In this document: one piece after another, positions 25,470 to 33,981 of the stretch
Position numbering within the stretch: position 1 is the first letter of the stretch
Layout of the letters: the number at the start of each line of letters is the position of its first letter
NCBI GenBank assembly: GCA_000940995.1
Contig: CP005974.1
Span: 2,852,001-2,916,000, forward strand
Direction: 5' to 3'
DNA length: 64,000 bases
Source: Photobacterium gaetbulicola Gung47
GTDB lineage: Bacteria > Pseudomonadota > Gammaproteobacteria > Enterobacterales > Vibrionaceae
Notes under the pieces: generated by a model
Told to the model about the DNA's origin: nothing
What the model saw: the letters and a program-made list of their open reading frames with translations, nothing else
Database searches by the model: none
Program-made: the position numbers and the translations under genes

Positions 25470-26414
25470 TTAGTATGACGCTTGCTGAATGAGGTGAGTA
25501 ATTTCTTGCTGGCCCGACAGCTGCTTTATCAGCAATTGGGCCGAGGCTTTGCCGGCCTCAAAGTAGCCCGGATCAATACTGAAGGTATTAGGAAACAGAA
25601 ACGACAGCAGATCCGTGGCCCCTACCCCAGAGACCTGAATATCAGTTCGGTCCAGTTCCTGAAGGCGTTTGGCGACCCCCATTGCCAAGGTATCACTGGC
25701 ACAGACAATCGCTTCAGTGCCCTCGCTGAGCACCTGATCGGTAATATGGTAAGCGCTGTCATAGCTCAACTGGCCGGTCCGGTAACACGGTTCAATCCCC
25801 AGCTTACGACAGCTCTCAAGGTAGGCATTAAGGCGCAGCAGACCTGTAGTTCGATCGGATTCATCCACCCCGATATAGCTAATGCTTTGCTTGCCACATG
25901 AGACCAGCTTGTCCATGGCAAGTGCTATCAAGCCCTGGTGGTCATAATCGACAGAAGAAATAGTATCGGTATCGGTGGCGATAACCACCGCTTTATGGCC
26001 AAGCAGTTCAATACGGCTCAGATCACAGCCCGAGAAACCGAATACAATCACCCCATCAACATTGCGCTTTTGCAATACCGCTAAGTGCTCATTGGTCTTT
26101 TCAGCACTGAACTGGCTTTCCATGATCACCGCGTCATAGCCGGCTTTGTAGATAACATCCAAAATACCGCTGACCGCCTTGTTTTCGGAGGGAGAATCCA
26201 GGCGAGAGAGAATGATCCCAACCACCTTGGCACTCCCTCCGCGCATCGCCTGGGCTGACTTAGACGGCACGTAACCGGACTCACGGATCACCTGCTCGAC
26301 TTTCTCTCTGGTCGCTGGCTTTACTTTAGGATCATTGGTCAGTACTCGGGAAACGGTGGATTTGCCAACACCTGCCAGCTTGGCAATGTCTAGGATTGTA
26401 AGTTTCTGGGTCAT
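25470..26414 (-). CDS. treR: Trehalose operon repressor, LacI family
   Basis: A 314-residue repressor. The N-terminal LacI helix-turn-helix is LTILDIAKLAGVGKSTVSRV with the hinge KSAQAMRGGSAKVVGII, then a periplasmic-binding-type effector domain. As in E. coli TreR it should respond to trehalose-6-phosphate. Position upstream of treBC in the same direction, with two GGGAAC-type dyads between, supports the assignment. The ATG at 26414 is chosen; ATG at 26420 and TTG at 26429 are in frame and equally lack a strong ribosome site. Confidence 0.9.
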   Translation of the reverse strand: MTQKLTILDIAKLAGVGKSTVSRVLTNDPKVKPATREKVEQVIRESGYVPSKSAQAMRGGSAKVVGIILSRLDSPSENKAVSGILDVIYKAGYDAVIMESQFSAEKTNEHLAVLQKRNVDGVIVFGFSGCDLSRIELLGHKAVVIATDTDTISSVDYDHQGLIALAMDKLVSCGKQSISYIGVDESDRTTGLLRLNAYLESCRKLGIEPCYRTGQLSYDSAYHITDQVLSEGTEAIVCASDTLAMGVAKRLQELDRTDIQVSGVGATDLLSFLFPNTFSIDPGYFEAGKASAQLLIKQLSGQQEITHLIQQASY

Positions 26415-26827
26415 AATCATTCTGGTCAATAGGGCAACAGCCTAGTTACCCCCTATTGTCACTGACACCGCGATAATTTCAATCCTTTTCCTGCAACAAA
26501 TCAGCAGGCTGCTGCCAGCTACACAACTTTCTGCCAAATATTGTTCGCCAAGCGGAACAAAACTTCATTTTTTCTGACAAACACTGACATGGTTCAGACA
26601 TTTCTTTGAATTGATTGAATTAAGTTAGTGGATAAGCGGTCACAAAAGAAAGCAACAAGCACAAATAACATGAGCATACGCAACAGTGTGACTTGATTTT
26701 AATGAACACTGTCCGCATATATAAAGAATGACAAATATAAAGCGTTACTGACTAGTAAGCCCGGACCACCCTTTGTACCCCATTATCGATGAGCCGGCAC
26801 AGTCATAGATAACGCTTAAGGATAATT
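26415..26827. other. Intergenic region between treR and the CARF nuclease gene
   Basis: About 410 bases between divergent genes with no supported ORF. AT-rich tracts (TTGATT near 26693 with TATATA at 26718-26723, spacer 19) could be a weak promoter for the nuclease. A TTGTTC/GAACAA dyad lies near 26543-26562. No CRISPR repeats. Confidence 0.45.
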
Positions 26828-27994
26828 ATGATTACACATGTTGGCATTATCGATCAGGACCCCGTGAGACTGATCACCCCACTTCTCGACCACGGCGTCC
26901 CGGCCGATAAAATGATTTTTATCGGGACCGAGGCACAGCAAGAGCAATACAACCGCCTTGCGTCAATATTGCTTCCCCGCAATATCGACGCCGAGTTTTT
27001 CATTATCCCGGACTCCATCAATATCACCAGTATTCGCGCTCGCATTATTGAGCTGGCAGAAAAACTCAAAGCCGCCCAAACCGATGTCTGGTTCAACGCC
27101 AGTTGTGGCCTGCGTCACCGCCTATTATCCGCTTATGAAGTTTTCCGCACTTACCATTGGCCTATCTATGTGATTGAGCCATTCAGCGATGAAATGTGCT
27201 GGCTATACCCAGCGGATCGTGAACAACAACAAGTCGAAGATCGCATTCAACTTACTGATTACCTCACTATCTTCGGTGCCCGTTGTGAACTCCCAGAAAG
27301 CCTAGTACCCGAAGAGCTCAACGAGCAACTTTGGGAGCTGGGGCAACGCTGGGCAAGTTCAGCCCTTGAGCTTGGCCCCGGCCTTGCCACCCTCAACTAC
27401 CTGGCCACCACTTGCCGCAAAGAGCAAAAGCTCGATGTTGAGCTGAGCGAGAAGCAGCAAGGCTACAAAGAACTGGGGATGCTGATCAAGGATCTGGAAG
27501 AAACCGGCCTCGCGACCTACCAGGCTGGCACCCTAACCTTCAAGCATGAGGAAGCACGCCGCTTCGCCAATGGCGAATGGCTAGAGAATCTGGTCCACAG
27601 CACAGTACGGGCTATCCAGAATGATCTGCCAACCATCCAAGACCACTCGCTGGGTGTTCAGGTCTACCGCCAGATTGGAGATCGCGAGGTTCGTAATGAG
27701 CTTGATGTTGCCACAGTGGTAAACAACAAGCTCCATATTATCGAATGTAAAACCAAGGGGATGCGTGACGACGGTGACGACACCTTGTACAAGCTAGAAT
27801 CGCTGCGAGACCTGCTTGGCGGCCTGCAGGCCCGTGCCATGCTGGTGAGCTTTCGACCTCTTCGTCATCACGATGTGGTGCGCGCCCAGGACCTTGGCCT
27901 GGCCATTATCGGCCCGGAGCAGCTCAGCGAGCTGCAAACCCACCTCTACAACTGGTTCAAAGACGCCGGTGGGCAAAGCCACAATATCGCCTAA
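26828..27994 (+). CDS. Stand-alone CARF-domain nuclease, Card1/Can2-like (DUF1887)
   Basis: A 388-residue protein like V. cholerae VC1899. Residues 1-130 form a Rossmann-type CARF domain with the ligand-loop stretch NASCGLRHR (90-98). A winged-helix-like linker (about 160-245) follows. The C-terminal PD-(D/E)xK nuclease domain has GEWLENLV (Glu250, Glu253), Glu291 and Asp293 in RNELDVATVV, and Glu306-Cys307-Lys308, so the metal-binding and catalytic residues look intact. Card1 and Can2 are activated by cyclic tetra-adenylate made by type III CRISPR Cas10 and cut DNA and/or RNA. No cas gene or array is in this window, so the activator here is unknown. Confidence 0.9.
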   Translation: MITHVGIIDQDPVRLITPLLDHGVPADKMIFIGTEAQQEQYNRLASILLPRNIDAEFFIIPDSINITSIRARIIELAEKLKAAQTDVWFNASCGLRHRLLSAYEVFRTYHWPIYVIEPFSDEMCWLYPADREQQQVEDRIQLTDYLTIFGARCELPESLVPEELNEQLWELGQRWASSALELGPGLATLNYLATTCRKEQKLDVELSEKQQGYKELGMLIKDLEETGLATYQAGTLTFKHEEARRFANGEWLENLVHSTVRAIQNDLPTIQDHSLGVQVYRQIGDREVRNELDVATVVNNKLHIIECKTKGMRDDGDDTLYKLESLRDLLGGLQARAMLVSFRPLRHHDVVRAQDLGLAIIGPEQLSELQTHLYNWFKDAGGQSHNIA

Positions 27995-28023
27995 TTGAAT
28001 TTGGCACTTATCTCAGTGAATTT

Positions 28024-28052
28024 AGAGGGGGAACATACGTTCTCCCTCTTTT
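28024..28052 (+). terminator. Rho-independent terminator after the CARF nuclease
   Basis: An 11-bp stem (AGAGGGGGAAC with GTTCTCCCTCT, one G-T wobble), 4-base loop, followed by TTTT. Confidence 0.88.
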
Positions 28053-28072
28053 GTTGTGGCGCTGGTATCTTT

Positions 28073-29347
28073 CTACTGCTGGGCAACAGCACTGTGATTA
28101 TCAGGGATCAGGACGAACCACGCTGAAGATACTACCAGTGCCCCTCCGCAAATCAGCCAGCTCAGTGAAATGCCATAATGCTCAGAGATAAAGCCAAACA
28201 ACAATGAAGCAACCACCGCCCCGCAAGTCACTACCAAGGAGCTCACCGACAACATGGTAGACCGATGCTGCGGCTGGGTATTTTCATGGGTCAGCACGCT
28301 TTGAGAACTATTGCCCAGAGTAAAAAAGAAGAAAAAAGCCAGATAAGACAAAGTAAAAGAAAGAGTTTCATCACTATTTGCCATGGCTATCAAAACAAGA
28401 CCGGCTAAGATCCGAGTTGCAAGCATCAACGTTTTATGTGAGCCATTACAAAAAGCCAACAAACGGATAGAGAATAAGGAAGATAAAGCAGACATCAAAA
28501 AGTACAGCCCTGCTAAAATGCCAAACAGCGTGATGCTACTCTCATTCGGACCGCTGGTGGTCGTTTGTATTATCGCCATCAGATAAGGCTGCCAAAATGT
28601 CTCTACGGCACTTAGCACTGCACCATAAACGATAGTTGTCTGCATCAGCCTCTTGATAACATCATGCGTAAACGCCTCACTTAAAACCTGGACCGAAACA
28701 CTTAGGTTAGTGGCTTTCACATCAACAGCTTTGTTTTGCTCTTTATTATCGCGGATCAGCACTGCCGTGACAGCAATCAAAAAGGTATTTGCGACAATCA
28801 CTACCACAAGATTAAGATCATAAATGCTGGCCCACTGTGCACCAGTACTCACCACATAGTCCGGCAGCCAGCCGCCAAGCAGCGAGCCCAAAGCTAAACC
28901 AATGGTGACAGACATATTCACATAGGACTGTGCAGTATGAAACGTCAGCTTGCGCTGACGGCATTGCTGGCGACATTGTTGAAAGGCATCATAGAACCAA
29001 GCATCAAGCGTGCCAGAGTAAATGGCCCGAGACGCCCCTAGCATAAAGGCTGAGAACAACATCTCTACTAGTTCGGTGACATACAACAGAGCAAAACAAC
29101 CCAGTATATTGACGATCAACGAACCAAGGTAGGTGGCTTTACGGCCATACCTATCCGCAACACCACCAAGGGGCACTTCCAGTACCGCAGTACTGCCCAC
29201 CCAAACGGCCATCACCAGACCAATATCCTGTAAGTTAAACCCTCTGGCCTGAAAAAGCAGTATCAACACCGGAATAGTAATACCGACAATCGTCCAGTGT
29301 ATAAATTGTTGAATGGCATAACGCCATACCAATACTTCCCGTGTCAT
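28073..29347 (-). CDS. MFS transporter
   Basis: A 424-residue major facilitator with 12 predicted helices. The loop 2-3 motif is GGVADRYGRKATYLG. It resembles the tetracycline/macrolide-type MFS proteins in Gram-negatives and Gram-positives, but the substrate is not readable. The ATG at 29347 has an excellent GGAGGA site; the open frame extends 31 residues further but without signal. It is divergent from an XRE-type regulator that probably controls it, and convergent with the CARF nuclease gene. Confidence 0.82.
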   Translation of the reverse strand: MTREVLVWRYAIQQFIHWTIVGITIPVLILLFQARGFNLQDIGLVMAVWVGSTAVLEVPLGGVADRYGRKATYLGSLIVNILGCFALLYVTELVEMLFSAFMLGASRAIYSGTLDAWFYDAFQQCRQQCRQRKLTFHTAQSYVNMSVTIGLALGSLLGGWLPDYVVSTGAQWASIYDLNLVVVIVANTFLIAVTAVLIRDNKEQNKAVDVKATNLSVSVQVLSEAFTHDVIKRLMQTTIVYGAVLSAVETFWQPYLMAIIQTTTSGPNESSITLFGILAGLYFLMSALSSLFSIRLLAFCNGSHKTLMLATRILAGLVLIAMANSDETLSFTLSYLAFFFFFTLGNSSQSVLTHENTQPQHRSTMLSVSSLVVTCGAVVASLLFGFISEHYGISLSWLICGGALVVSSAWFVLIPDNHSAVAQQ

Positions 29348-29487
29348 CTTGCTCCTCCCTGTCCTTTGTTTTTCAAAGAGTCTCATATTGACCCTCCAGA
29401 ACAACAATGAACAAAAAAGCATCGTATAATGACCATTCATGTATCACCTCACGTGCCCGACAACATGGAAAAAGAAAAGTAAACAAT

Positions 29488-30261
29488 ATGGAAGAACAAC
29501 TGTCCTTCGAGGTATGCCGGATAATCAAAAGGGAGCTCAAAAAGCACGGCATTAACTACAGAGCACTTTCGACCCAATTAGGTATTTCTGATGTGAGCAT
29601 CAAGCGCCTGCTGAACAACCAGCAGCCTCTTTCCATGCAGAGACTCATTGCTATCTGCCAGCTCATTGATGTACCGCTTTCAAACCTGCTAGTAGAGGCC
29701 GAGAAAAACCTGTTTAAAATCCCCCTTTTCACCTCTGAGCAAGATCAGGCATTTTGGGATAACCCTGCCCTATTTACGTTCTGGACAAAACTGACCGAGC
29801 ACCAAAGCGTTGCTGAGATTACAGCTAAATATCACCTCAATAACGCTTCCGTTCACCTCTATCTAAGGCAGCTGGAAAAAGTAGGGCTAATCACCCTAGG
29901 GCTAGCTCATGAAGTAAAGCTGTGTGTCCCGACCCATACCTCATTCGAAAAAGGCTCTAAATTTCCCGAGTTTTTTACCCATCAAGTATTAACCCGGCTT
30001 CAAGAGCGAGTCATCGGTATTTCGGCCGACGATGAGGATGCTTTCCTCATTACACTGAAAGCCGATCTCACCAAAGACGAGTTTCAAAAAGTTGTCCATA
30101 AGCTAGATGATTGGTTATTTAACCTGCTACGCGAAAGCCAAGACCACCGTGCCCGCCAAGGGCTACAGGTTGCTCCATATACATTTGGTTTTATGGCAGC
30201 AAAAGGCGCTTTTCATGACGAGTTACCCGTTATTCCAAACTTGCAGACTCGCAGGCCGTAA
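29488..30261 (+). CDS. XRE-type transcriptional regulator with a large C-terminal domain
   Basis: A 257-residue regulator. An N-terminal Cro/CI helix-turn-helix (about residues 20-60, ALSTQLGISDVSIKRLL) is followed by a winged-helix-like region (about 105-145: SVAEITAKYHLNNASVHLYL) and a C-terminal domain of unknown type. The layout suggests a repressor with a sensing domain. It is transcribed away from the MFS gene with 140 bases between them, a usual arrangement for a local regulator. The ATG at 29488 is chosen because it gives the HTH a normal N-terminus; an upstream in-frame start at 29407 is possible. Confidence 0.75.
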   Translation: MEEQLSFEVCRIIKRELKKHGINYRALSTQLGISDVSIKRLLNNQQPLSMQRLIAICQLIDVPLSNLLVEAEKNLFKIPLFTSEQDQAFWDNPALFTFWTKLTEHQSVAEITAKYHLNNASVHLYLRQLEKVGLITLGLAHEVKLCVPTHTSFEKGSKFPEFFTHQVLTRLQERVIGISADDEDAFLITLKADLTKDEFQKVVHKLDDWLFNLLRESQDHRARQGLQVAPYTFGFMAAKGAFHDELPVIPNLQTRRP

Positions 30262-30416
30262 GCTTAGCTTAGTCATGGTGCATCCATTGCCCCTTTATGG
30301 GGCATTGGCAACAATTTCCAGCCCTATACCACCTTTCACTACCACTGTATAACCCATTGATTATTGGCATTTAAGTTGCTTGCTTACATCATTACGCTTT
30401 ATTCCAAGGAGTGAAC

Positions 30417-30722
30417 ATGATTAAAAAGCGCTTTTTTAAAACCAAAGATGAAGTCGAAGTCACTTTCGAGTGGCCACAAGCAGATAGCATGACCGAAACC
30501 GTTGCGGTATCGGGTGACTTTACCCAGTGGCAAGCCACCCCGATGAAACTGAACAAAAAGAAAATCTTTAGCCTGAAACTTCGCTTGCCCAAAGGTGGCC
30601 AATATCAATTCCGCTACCTGATCAATGGTTCGACGTGGGAAAATGACCCCGGTGCAGATGACTACATCCATAACGGTTTTGGTAGTGACAACGGCCTGCT
30701 ATCAACCCACAGCGACCATTAG
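30417..30722 (+). CDS. Small CBM48/AMPK-glycogen-binding-like protein
   Basis: A 101-residue single-domain protein of the isoamylase N-terminal / AMPK-beta carbohydrate-binding type. Visible family features are VTFEWPQADSMTETVAVSGDF, the Trp in FTQWQATPM that stacks on glucan, and the closing YQFRYLINGSTWENDPGAD. It has no catalytic domain and no signal peptide, so it may bind glycogen in the cytoplasm. AAGGAG lies 5 bases before the ATG and a terminator follows, so it is a single-gene unit. Confidence 0.82.
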   Translation: MIKKRFFKTKDEVEVTFEWPQADSMTETVAVSGDFTQWQATPMKLNKKKIFSLKLRLPKGGQYQFRYLINGSTWENDPGADDYIHNGFGSDNGLLSTHSDH

Positions 30723-30748
30723 CCTTACAAAACAAACTCAATAAATAC

Positions 30749-30777
30749 AAAGGGCTATATTGCTTTTAGCCCTTTCA
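30749..30777 (+). terminator. Rho-independent terminator
   Basis: AAAGGGCTA pairs with TAGCCCTTT around a 9-base loop, 27 bases after the CBM48 gene; a modest T-stretch follows. Confidence 0.7.
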
Positions 30778-30792
30778 TTCCGAACACATCTA

Positions 30793-30806
30793 TTGATTAA
30801 AATCAA
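30793..30806 (+). promoter_or_regulatory. Perfect FNR box upstream of the reductive dehalogenase operon
   Basis: TTGATTAAAATCAA matches TTGAT-N4-ATCAA at all ten fixed positions. It is centred about 114 bases before the TPR gene start; a class II start site would fall near 30841. Confidence 0.75.
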
Positions 30807-30913
30807 CATTGTCAGCAAAGGGCATTTTTCTACCCGAAACGGGGGGATTTGTACCTTTTGACCATTTGCCGCATCCACAATACTTGAGCTGATCTTTCTC
30901 CAAGGACACCCGA

Positions 30914-32047
30914 ATGATTAGCAGTAAGTGGATTGAGCTTTACCAATATATCAAGAAACAGATCACGCAGTTCCCTGATCCTGCCGACGTACTCGCACCG
31001 CTCAACGAGCGTCTGCTGTTTTTACAAGTACAGTTTCCCAAGCAACAACAGCAAACAAACTGGGAGAACGAAGACACCCAAGGACATAGCCATGCCGACT
31101 GGTTAGAACATGAAGCCTTTACGTTAATCATGAGTGACATCGTGGCTACACACAGGCTTAGCCCAGCCCAGCTGAAATTCCTGTTCGAAACCCTGATGGC
31201 CGCCCAGATGTGCCAGCTTGCCATGGTAACCATCAATAACCATAGGCCCCTGCTCAGCGAAGAAGAATTCAAAACCTGCTGCGGGTTGGTCTACCAGCAG
31301 TTGGGCGATTACGAAATGGCAAAATCGATGTTCGAAGAGTCGATAGCCCTCAATACCCACAATCCCCTGCTGCACTGCCACCTCGGCTTTAGCCATCTGT
31401 ATCTGGGTCAAAGTGAGTTGGCCGAAGAGAGCTTCAAGCGCAGTATCACCACCGACCCTGACTTTATCGGCGGCTACCAGAATCTTGCTGGCCTTTATTA
31501 CCAAGAAGGCAACTTCGCGTTGGCAGCACAATATGCCGAACAGGCCTACAGCAAAGATCATTCGCTGGTTTCTACCTACATCACCGCCACCAGCAGTTAC
31601 CTGGCGCTGGGGGAGAACGTTCAGGCTGATAAATGGATCACCCGCGCCTTCGAAAATCAGGTTTCATCGATCGAGCTGGTGCGATTGGCTGGCATCTGTG
31701 CCCACCAGCAAGGCCGACTGGAAGAAGCGCTTGAAGCGTTGGACCAATACCTAAGCGTACACCCAAGCAATTTCGATGTACTCAACATCCGTGCCCGCAT
31801 CAAAGCCGAGCTCAAGCTTTTTGACCAGCTCGAGCCTGATCTCAAGCAGCTACTGACCCTCGAACCGCATGAAGAATGGAGCCTCGAGCAACTTTTCCTT
31901 TGCTATTTCCATAACGGGCAATGGGCCGAGGCCCAGCACATTATGGTCGAACTCAACAAGCTATCCGGCCATTACAAAGTTACTCACCGAGCGCTCATCA
32001 ATACCATCAACAAGAAACTGAGCCTCGATATCGTCGAATTAAACTAA
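30914..32047 (+). CDS. TPR protein leading the reductive dehalogenase operon
   Basis: A 377-residue soluble protein without signal peptide. The first 100 residues have no recognisable domain. From about residue 120 onward there are at least five tetratricopeptide units, for example LVYQQLGDYEMAKSMFEESI, LGFSHLYLGQSELAEESFKR and LAGLYYQEGNFALAAQYAEQ. TPR proteins act as scaffolds and chaperones. Its position 16 bases before rdhA, with an AAGGA site and behind the FNR box, suggests a maturation role for RdhA, for instance holding the Tat substrate while corrinoid and Fe-S clusters are inserted. That role is inference. Confidence 0.8.
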   Translation: MISSKWIELYQYIKKQITQFPDPADVLAPLNERLLFLQVQFPKQQQQTNWENEDTQGHSHADWLEHEAFTLIMSDIVATHRLSPAQLKFLFETLMAAQMCQLAMVTINNHRPLLSEEEFKTCCGLVYQQLGDYEMAKSMFEESIALNTHNPLLHCHLGFSHLYLGQSELAEESFKRSITTDPDFIGGYQNLAGLYYQEGNFALAAQYAEQAYSKDHSLVSTYITATSSYLALGENVQADKWITRAFENQVSSIELVRLAGICAHQQGRLEEALEALDQYLSVHPSNFDVLNIRARIKAELKLFDQLEPDLKQLLTLEPHEEWSLEQLFLCYFHNGQWAEAQHIMVELNKLSGHYKVTHRALINTINKKLSLDIVELN

Positions 32048-32063
32048 TACACAGGGAGCAAAC

Positions 32064-33578
32064 GTGAGAGAAAAAACCGAACAAGGCGTTGCCAGTACAT
32101 CGCGACGCGACTTCCTTAAACTTGGTGGTGTTGCGGCAGCCACTGCCACCGTGGGTGCCGCCGCCGGTGCAGGTTTTGTACTAGGCCGTGACCCAGATGC
32201 CAACGTCGGCTGGGGTCGCACCGAAGCGGGCAAAGATATGTATTTCAACCGCGAGCCTTTCCGGGTCGATGTCGCCCCGACAATGGAAGTGGTCAGCGAG
32301 CCCGTCCGTCCTGAATGGAGCGACTTCCTGTTCCACCGCACCCGTGCGCTGGGCAAAGAGATGGGCAACGGCTGGGTACCCACTAAGGATTGGCGTGATA
32401 TCCCCAATGAGCAGGTGCGTGAGTACTACTCCCGCCACCCAGAACGCTGGGACGATATGTACCAGTCATTTGAAGAAAAGGCCAAGCACGACCAGAACAT
32501 CGAACGACACCGTGACCGCTTTGCCCTCGCTTGGGCCTATTCTGCGGCTTACTTGAAGGGCAATAGCAGCAACTTCCCTCCTAAGCCCAAAGGCCACCCC
32601 GATGAGGTCGATTTCCAGTGGGTAAAGCGTGAGCCTCAAGCCTTTAAATCGCCTAAACACGCCTCAGAGCTGATCAAGAAAATGGCGTTCAAGTTCGGCA
32701 TGAGCATTGTCGGCATCACCAAGCTGGACCCGAGCTTCGTATTCAAAAACACCATGCGCGGTATGCCCGACTGGGACGAGAGCATTCCGAAACACTGGAA
32801 GAATGTCATTATCTTCGGTACCCCAATGAACTGGGACCCGATGTATGCTTCTATCGGCTACTCTACCTCCTATGACGGCTATTTCCGCGCCAAGAATGCT
32901 TCGGGGCTGATGGCAGCCTTCCTAGGTGAACTGGGTTACGCGGCCCGGCCGCAGTGGCCGGGTTCGGACTATGAGATCGTCGTGCCGCCACTGGCAATTC
33001 AGGCCGGTATGGGCGAAGCCGCCCGCAACGGTATCCTGCTGACCCCGGAGCTGGGTCCGAATATCCGCCTTGCCGCCGTGATCACTGATTTGGATCTGGA
33101 GCCTGACAAGCCGATCGATACCAAAGTGAAACACTTCTGCGAAGAGTGCAAAATCTGCGCAGATTCCTGCCCGAGCGGCTCGATCAGCAAAGCTGATAAA
33201 CCCGATGCCGTCGTGCGAGGCTATCGCAAGTTCGACTTCAACCAGGACAGTTGCTGGACCATGTGGCGCCAGGGTCCAACGGAGACCGCCATGGGATGCA
33301 GGGTCTGTATCGCGGTATGCCCATATACCCGCAAGAACAACTGGATCCATGCGCTGGTCAAGGAGACCGACCCGCGAGATCCAACCGGCTTGACCCGCAA
33401 AACCTTGTTGGCGATGCAGCATAACTTCTTCTATTACCCAGAGGCAGAAGCCTACCACGGCGACTGGAACGGCGGGCGATTTGCAGGCTACCACCAGCCA
33501 CCGGAGTGGCTACGCAGCGAGGAATACCTCCAGGTCAAGAAGACCTGGGACTATGACGGCAACTGGGAGGGCTTCTGA
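32064..33578 (+). CDS. rdhA: Reductive dehalogenase catalytic subunit, respiratory type
   Basis: A 504-residue corrinoid/iron-sulfur enzyme that removes halogen from organohalides at the periplasmic face. A Tat signal (Arg14-Arg15 in SRRDFLKLGG, then a hydrophobic Ala-rich stretch) is followed by the B12-binding reductase fold with LGYAARPQ and PPLAIQAGMGEAARNGILLTPELGPNIR, and two [4Fe-4S] motifs: Cys359, Cys362, Cys365, Cys369 and Cys412, Cys415, Cys419 with Cys397 likely as the fourth ligand. Both motifs are intact, so it should be active. Start is GTG with GGGAG upstream. RdhB follows with a TGATG overlap. The halogenated substrate cannot be told from sequence. QueG is related but lacks the Tat signal. 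Confidence 0.92.
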   Translation: MREKTEQGVASTSRRDFLKLGGVAAATATVGAAAGAGFVLGRDPDANVGWGRTEAGKDMYFNREPFRVDVAPTMEVVSEPVRPEWSDFLFHRTRALGKEMGNGWVPTKDWRDIPNEQVREYYSRHPERWDDMYQSFEEKAKHDQNIERHRDRFALAWAYSAAYLKGNSSNFPPKPKGHPDEVDFQWVKREPQAFKSPKHASELIKKMAFKFGMSIVGITKLDPSFVFKNTMRGMPDWDESIPKHWKNVIIFGTPMNWDPMYASIGYSTSYDGYFRAKNASGLMAAFLGELGYAARPQWPGSDYEIVVPPLAIQAGMGEAARNGILLTPELGPNIRLAAVITDLDLEPDKPIDTKVKHFCEECKICADSCPSGSISKADKPDAVVRGYRKFDFNQDSCWTMWRQGPTETAMGCRVCIAVCPYTRKNNWIHALVKETDPRDPTGLTRKTLLAMQHNFFYYPEAEAYHGDWNGGRFAGYHQPPEWLRSEEYLQVKKTWDYDGNWEGF

Positions 33579-33883
33579 TGTTTCCACAATCAACAATACT
33601 GGATCCGTTGTTCTGGATGGCATTCGGCGCTTTGCAGGTACTGGTCTTTGCCGGCGCCAACCAATGGGCCAAGCAATTTAAACTGGGGATGAACTGGTGG
33701 AAATGGACACTGGCCGGTACCTGGTGGGCCTCGATCATTCTCACCATTGCCGGGGCATTTACCCTGTTGGGTGAAAACGAGGGCCTTGCCGGTTGGTACT
33801 TCCTCGGGTTTGTCGGCACCGGCCTCGTTATCGCAGGGGCAGTCCTGCTAAGAATACTCATCGCCCTGAAGCCGAAGCACTGA
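33578..33883 (+). CDS. rdhB: Reductive dehalogenase membrane anchor
   Basis: A 101-residue protein with three hydrophobic helices (around residues 10-25, 42-65 and 75-97), the usual form of RdhB, which fastens RdhA to the outer face of the inner membrane. It overlaps the rdhA stop by one base (TGATG). The small size and position are the main evidence, as RdhB proteins are poorly conserved. The conserved Glu-Asn-Glu (LLGENEGLAGWYF) in the second loop agrees with RdhB. Confidence 0.88.
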   Translation: MFPQSTILDPLFWMAFGALQVLVFAGANQWAKQFKLGMNWWKWTLAGTWWASIILTIAGAFTLLGENEGLAGWYFLGFVGTGLVIAGAVLLRILIALKPKH

Positions 33884-33937
33884 GTCGCTAGTTCTGAATA
33901 CAGCGCTAACCTATTTTGATCACAGTATGATAGGAAT

Positions 33938-33972
33938 AAGCCATGAGGCATCGGATCGATGCCTCATGGCTT
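33938..33972 (+). other. 16-bp perfect hairpin between rdhB and rdhC
   Basis: AAGCCATGAGGCATCG (33938-33953) pairs perfectly with CGATGCCTCATGGCTT (33957-33972) around a 3-base loop. It holds an ATG at 33943 that opens the same frame as rdhC, so that start would be buried. GGAG and the preferred ATG (33982) lie just downstream. It ends in only three T, so partial termination, RNase stop or processing are all possible. Confidence 0.75.
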
Positions 33973-33981
33973 TGGAGATAT

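Noticed and set aside
26415..26827. CRISPR array next to the CARF nuclease
   Set aside because: No regularly spaced repeats are visible there or on the other side of the gene.
32064..33578. QueG (epoxyqueuosine reductase) instead of a dehalogenase
   Set aside because: A Tat signal, an RdhB-type partner and an RdhC-like gene are present, which QueG does not have.
33943..33981. Upstream start for the RdhC-like protein
   Set aside because: The ATG lies in a 16-bp perfect hairpin; the next in-frame ATG has a better placed GGAG.
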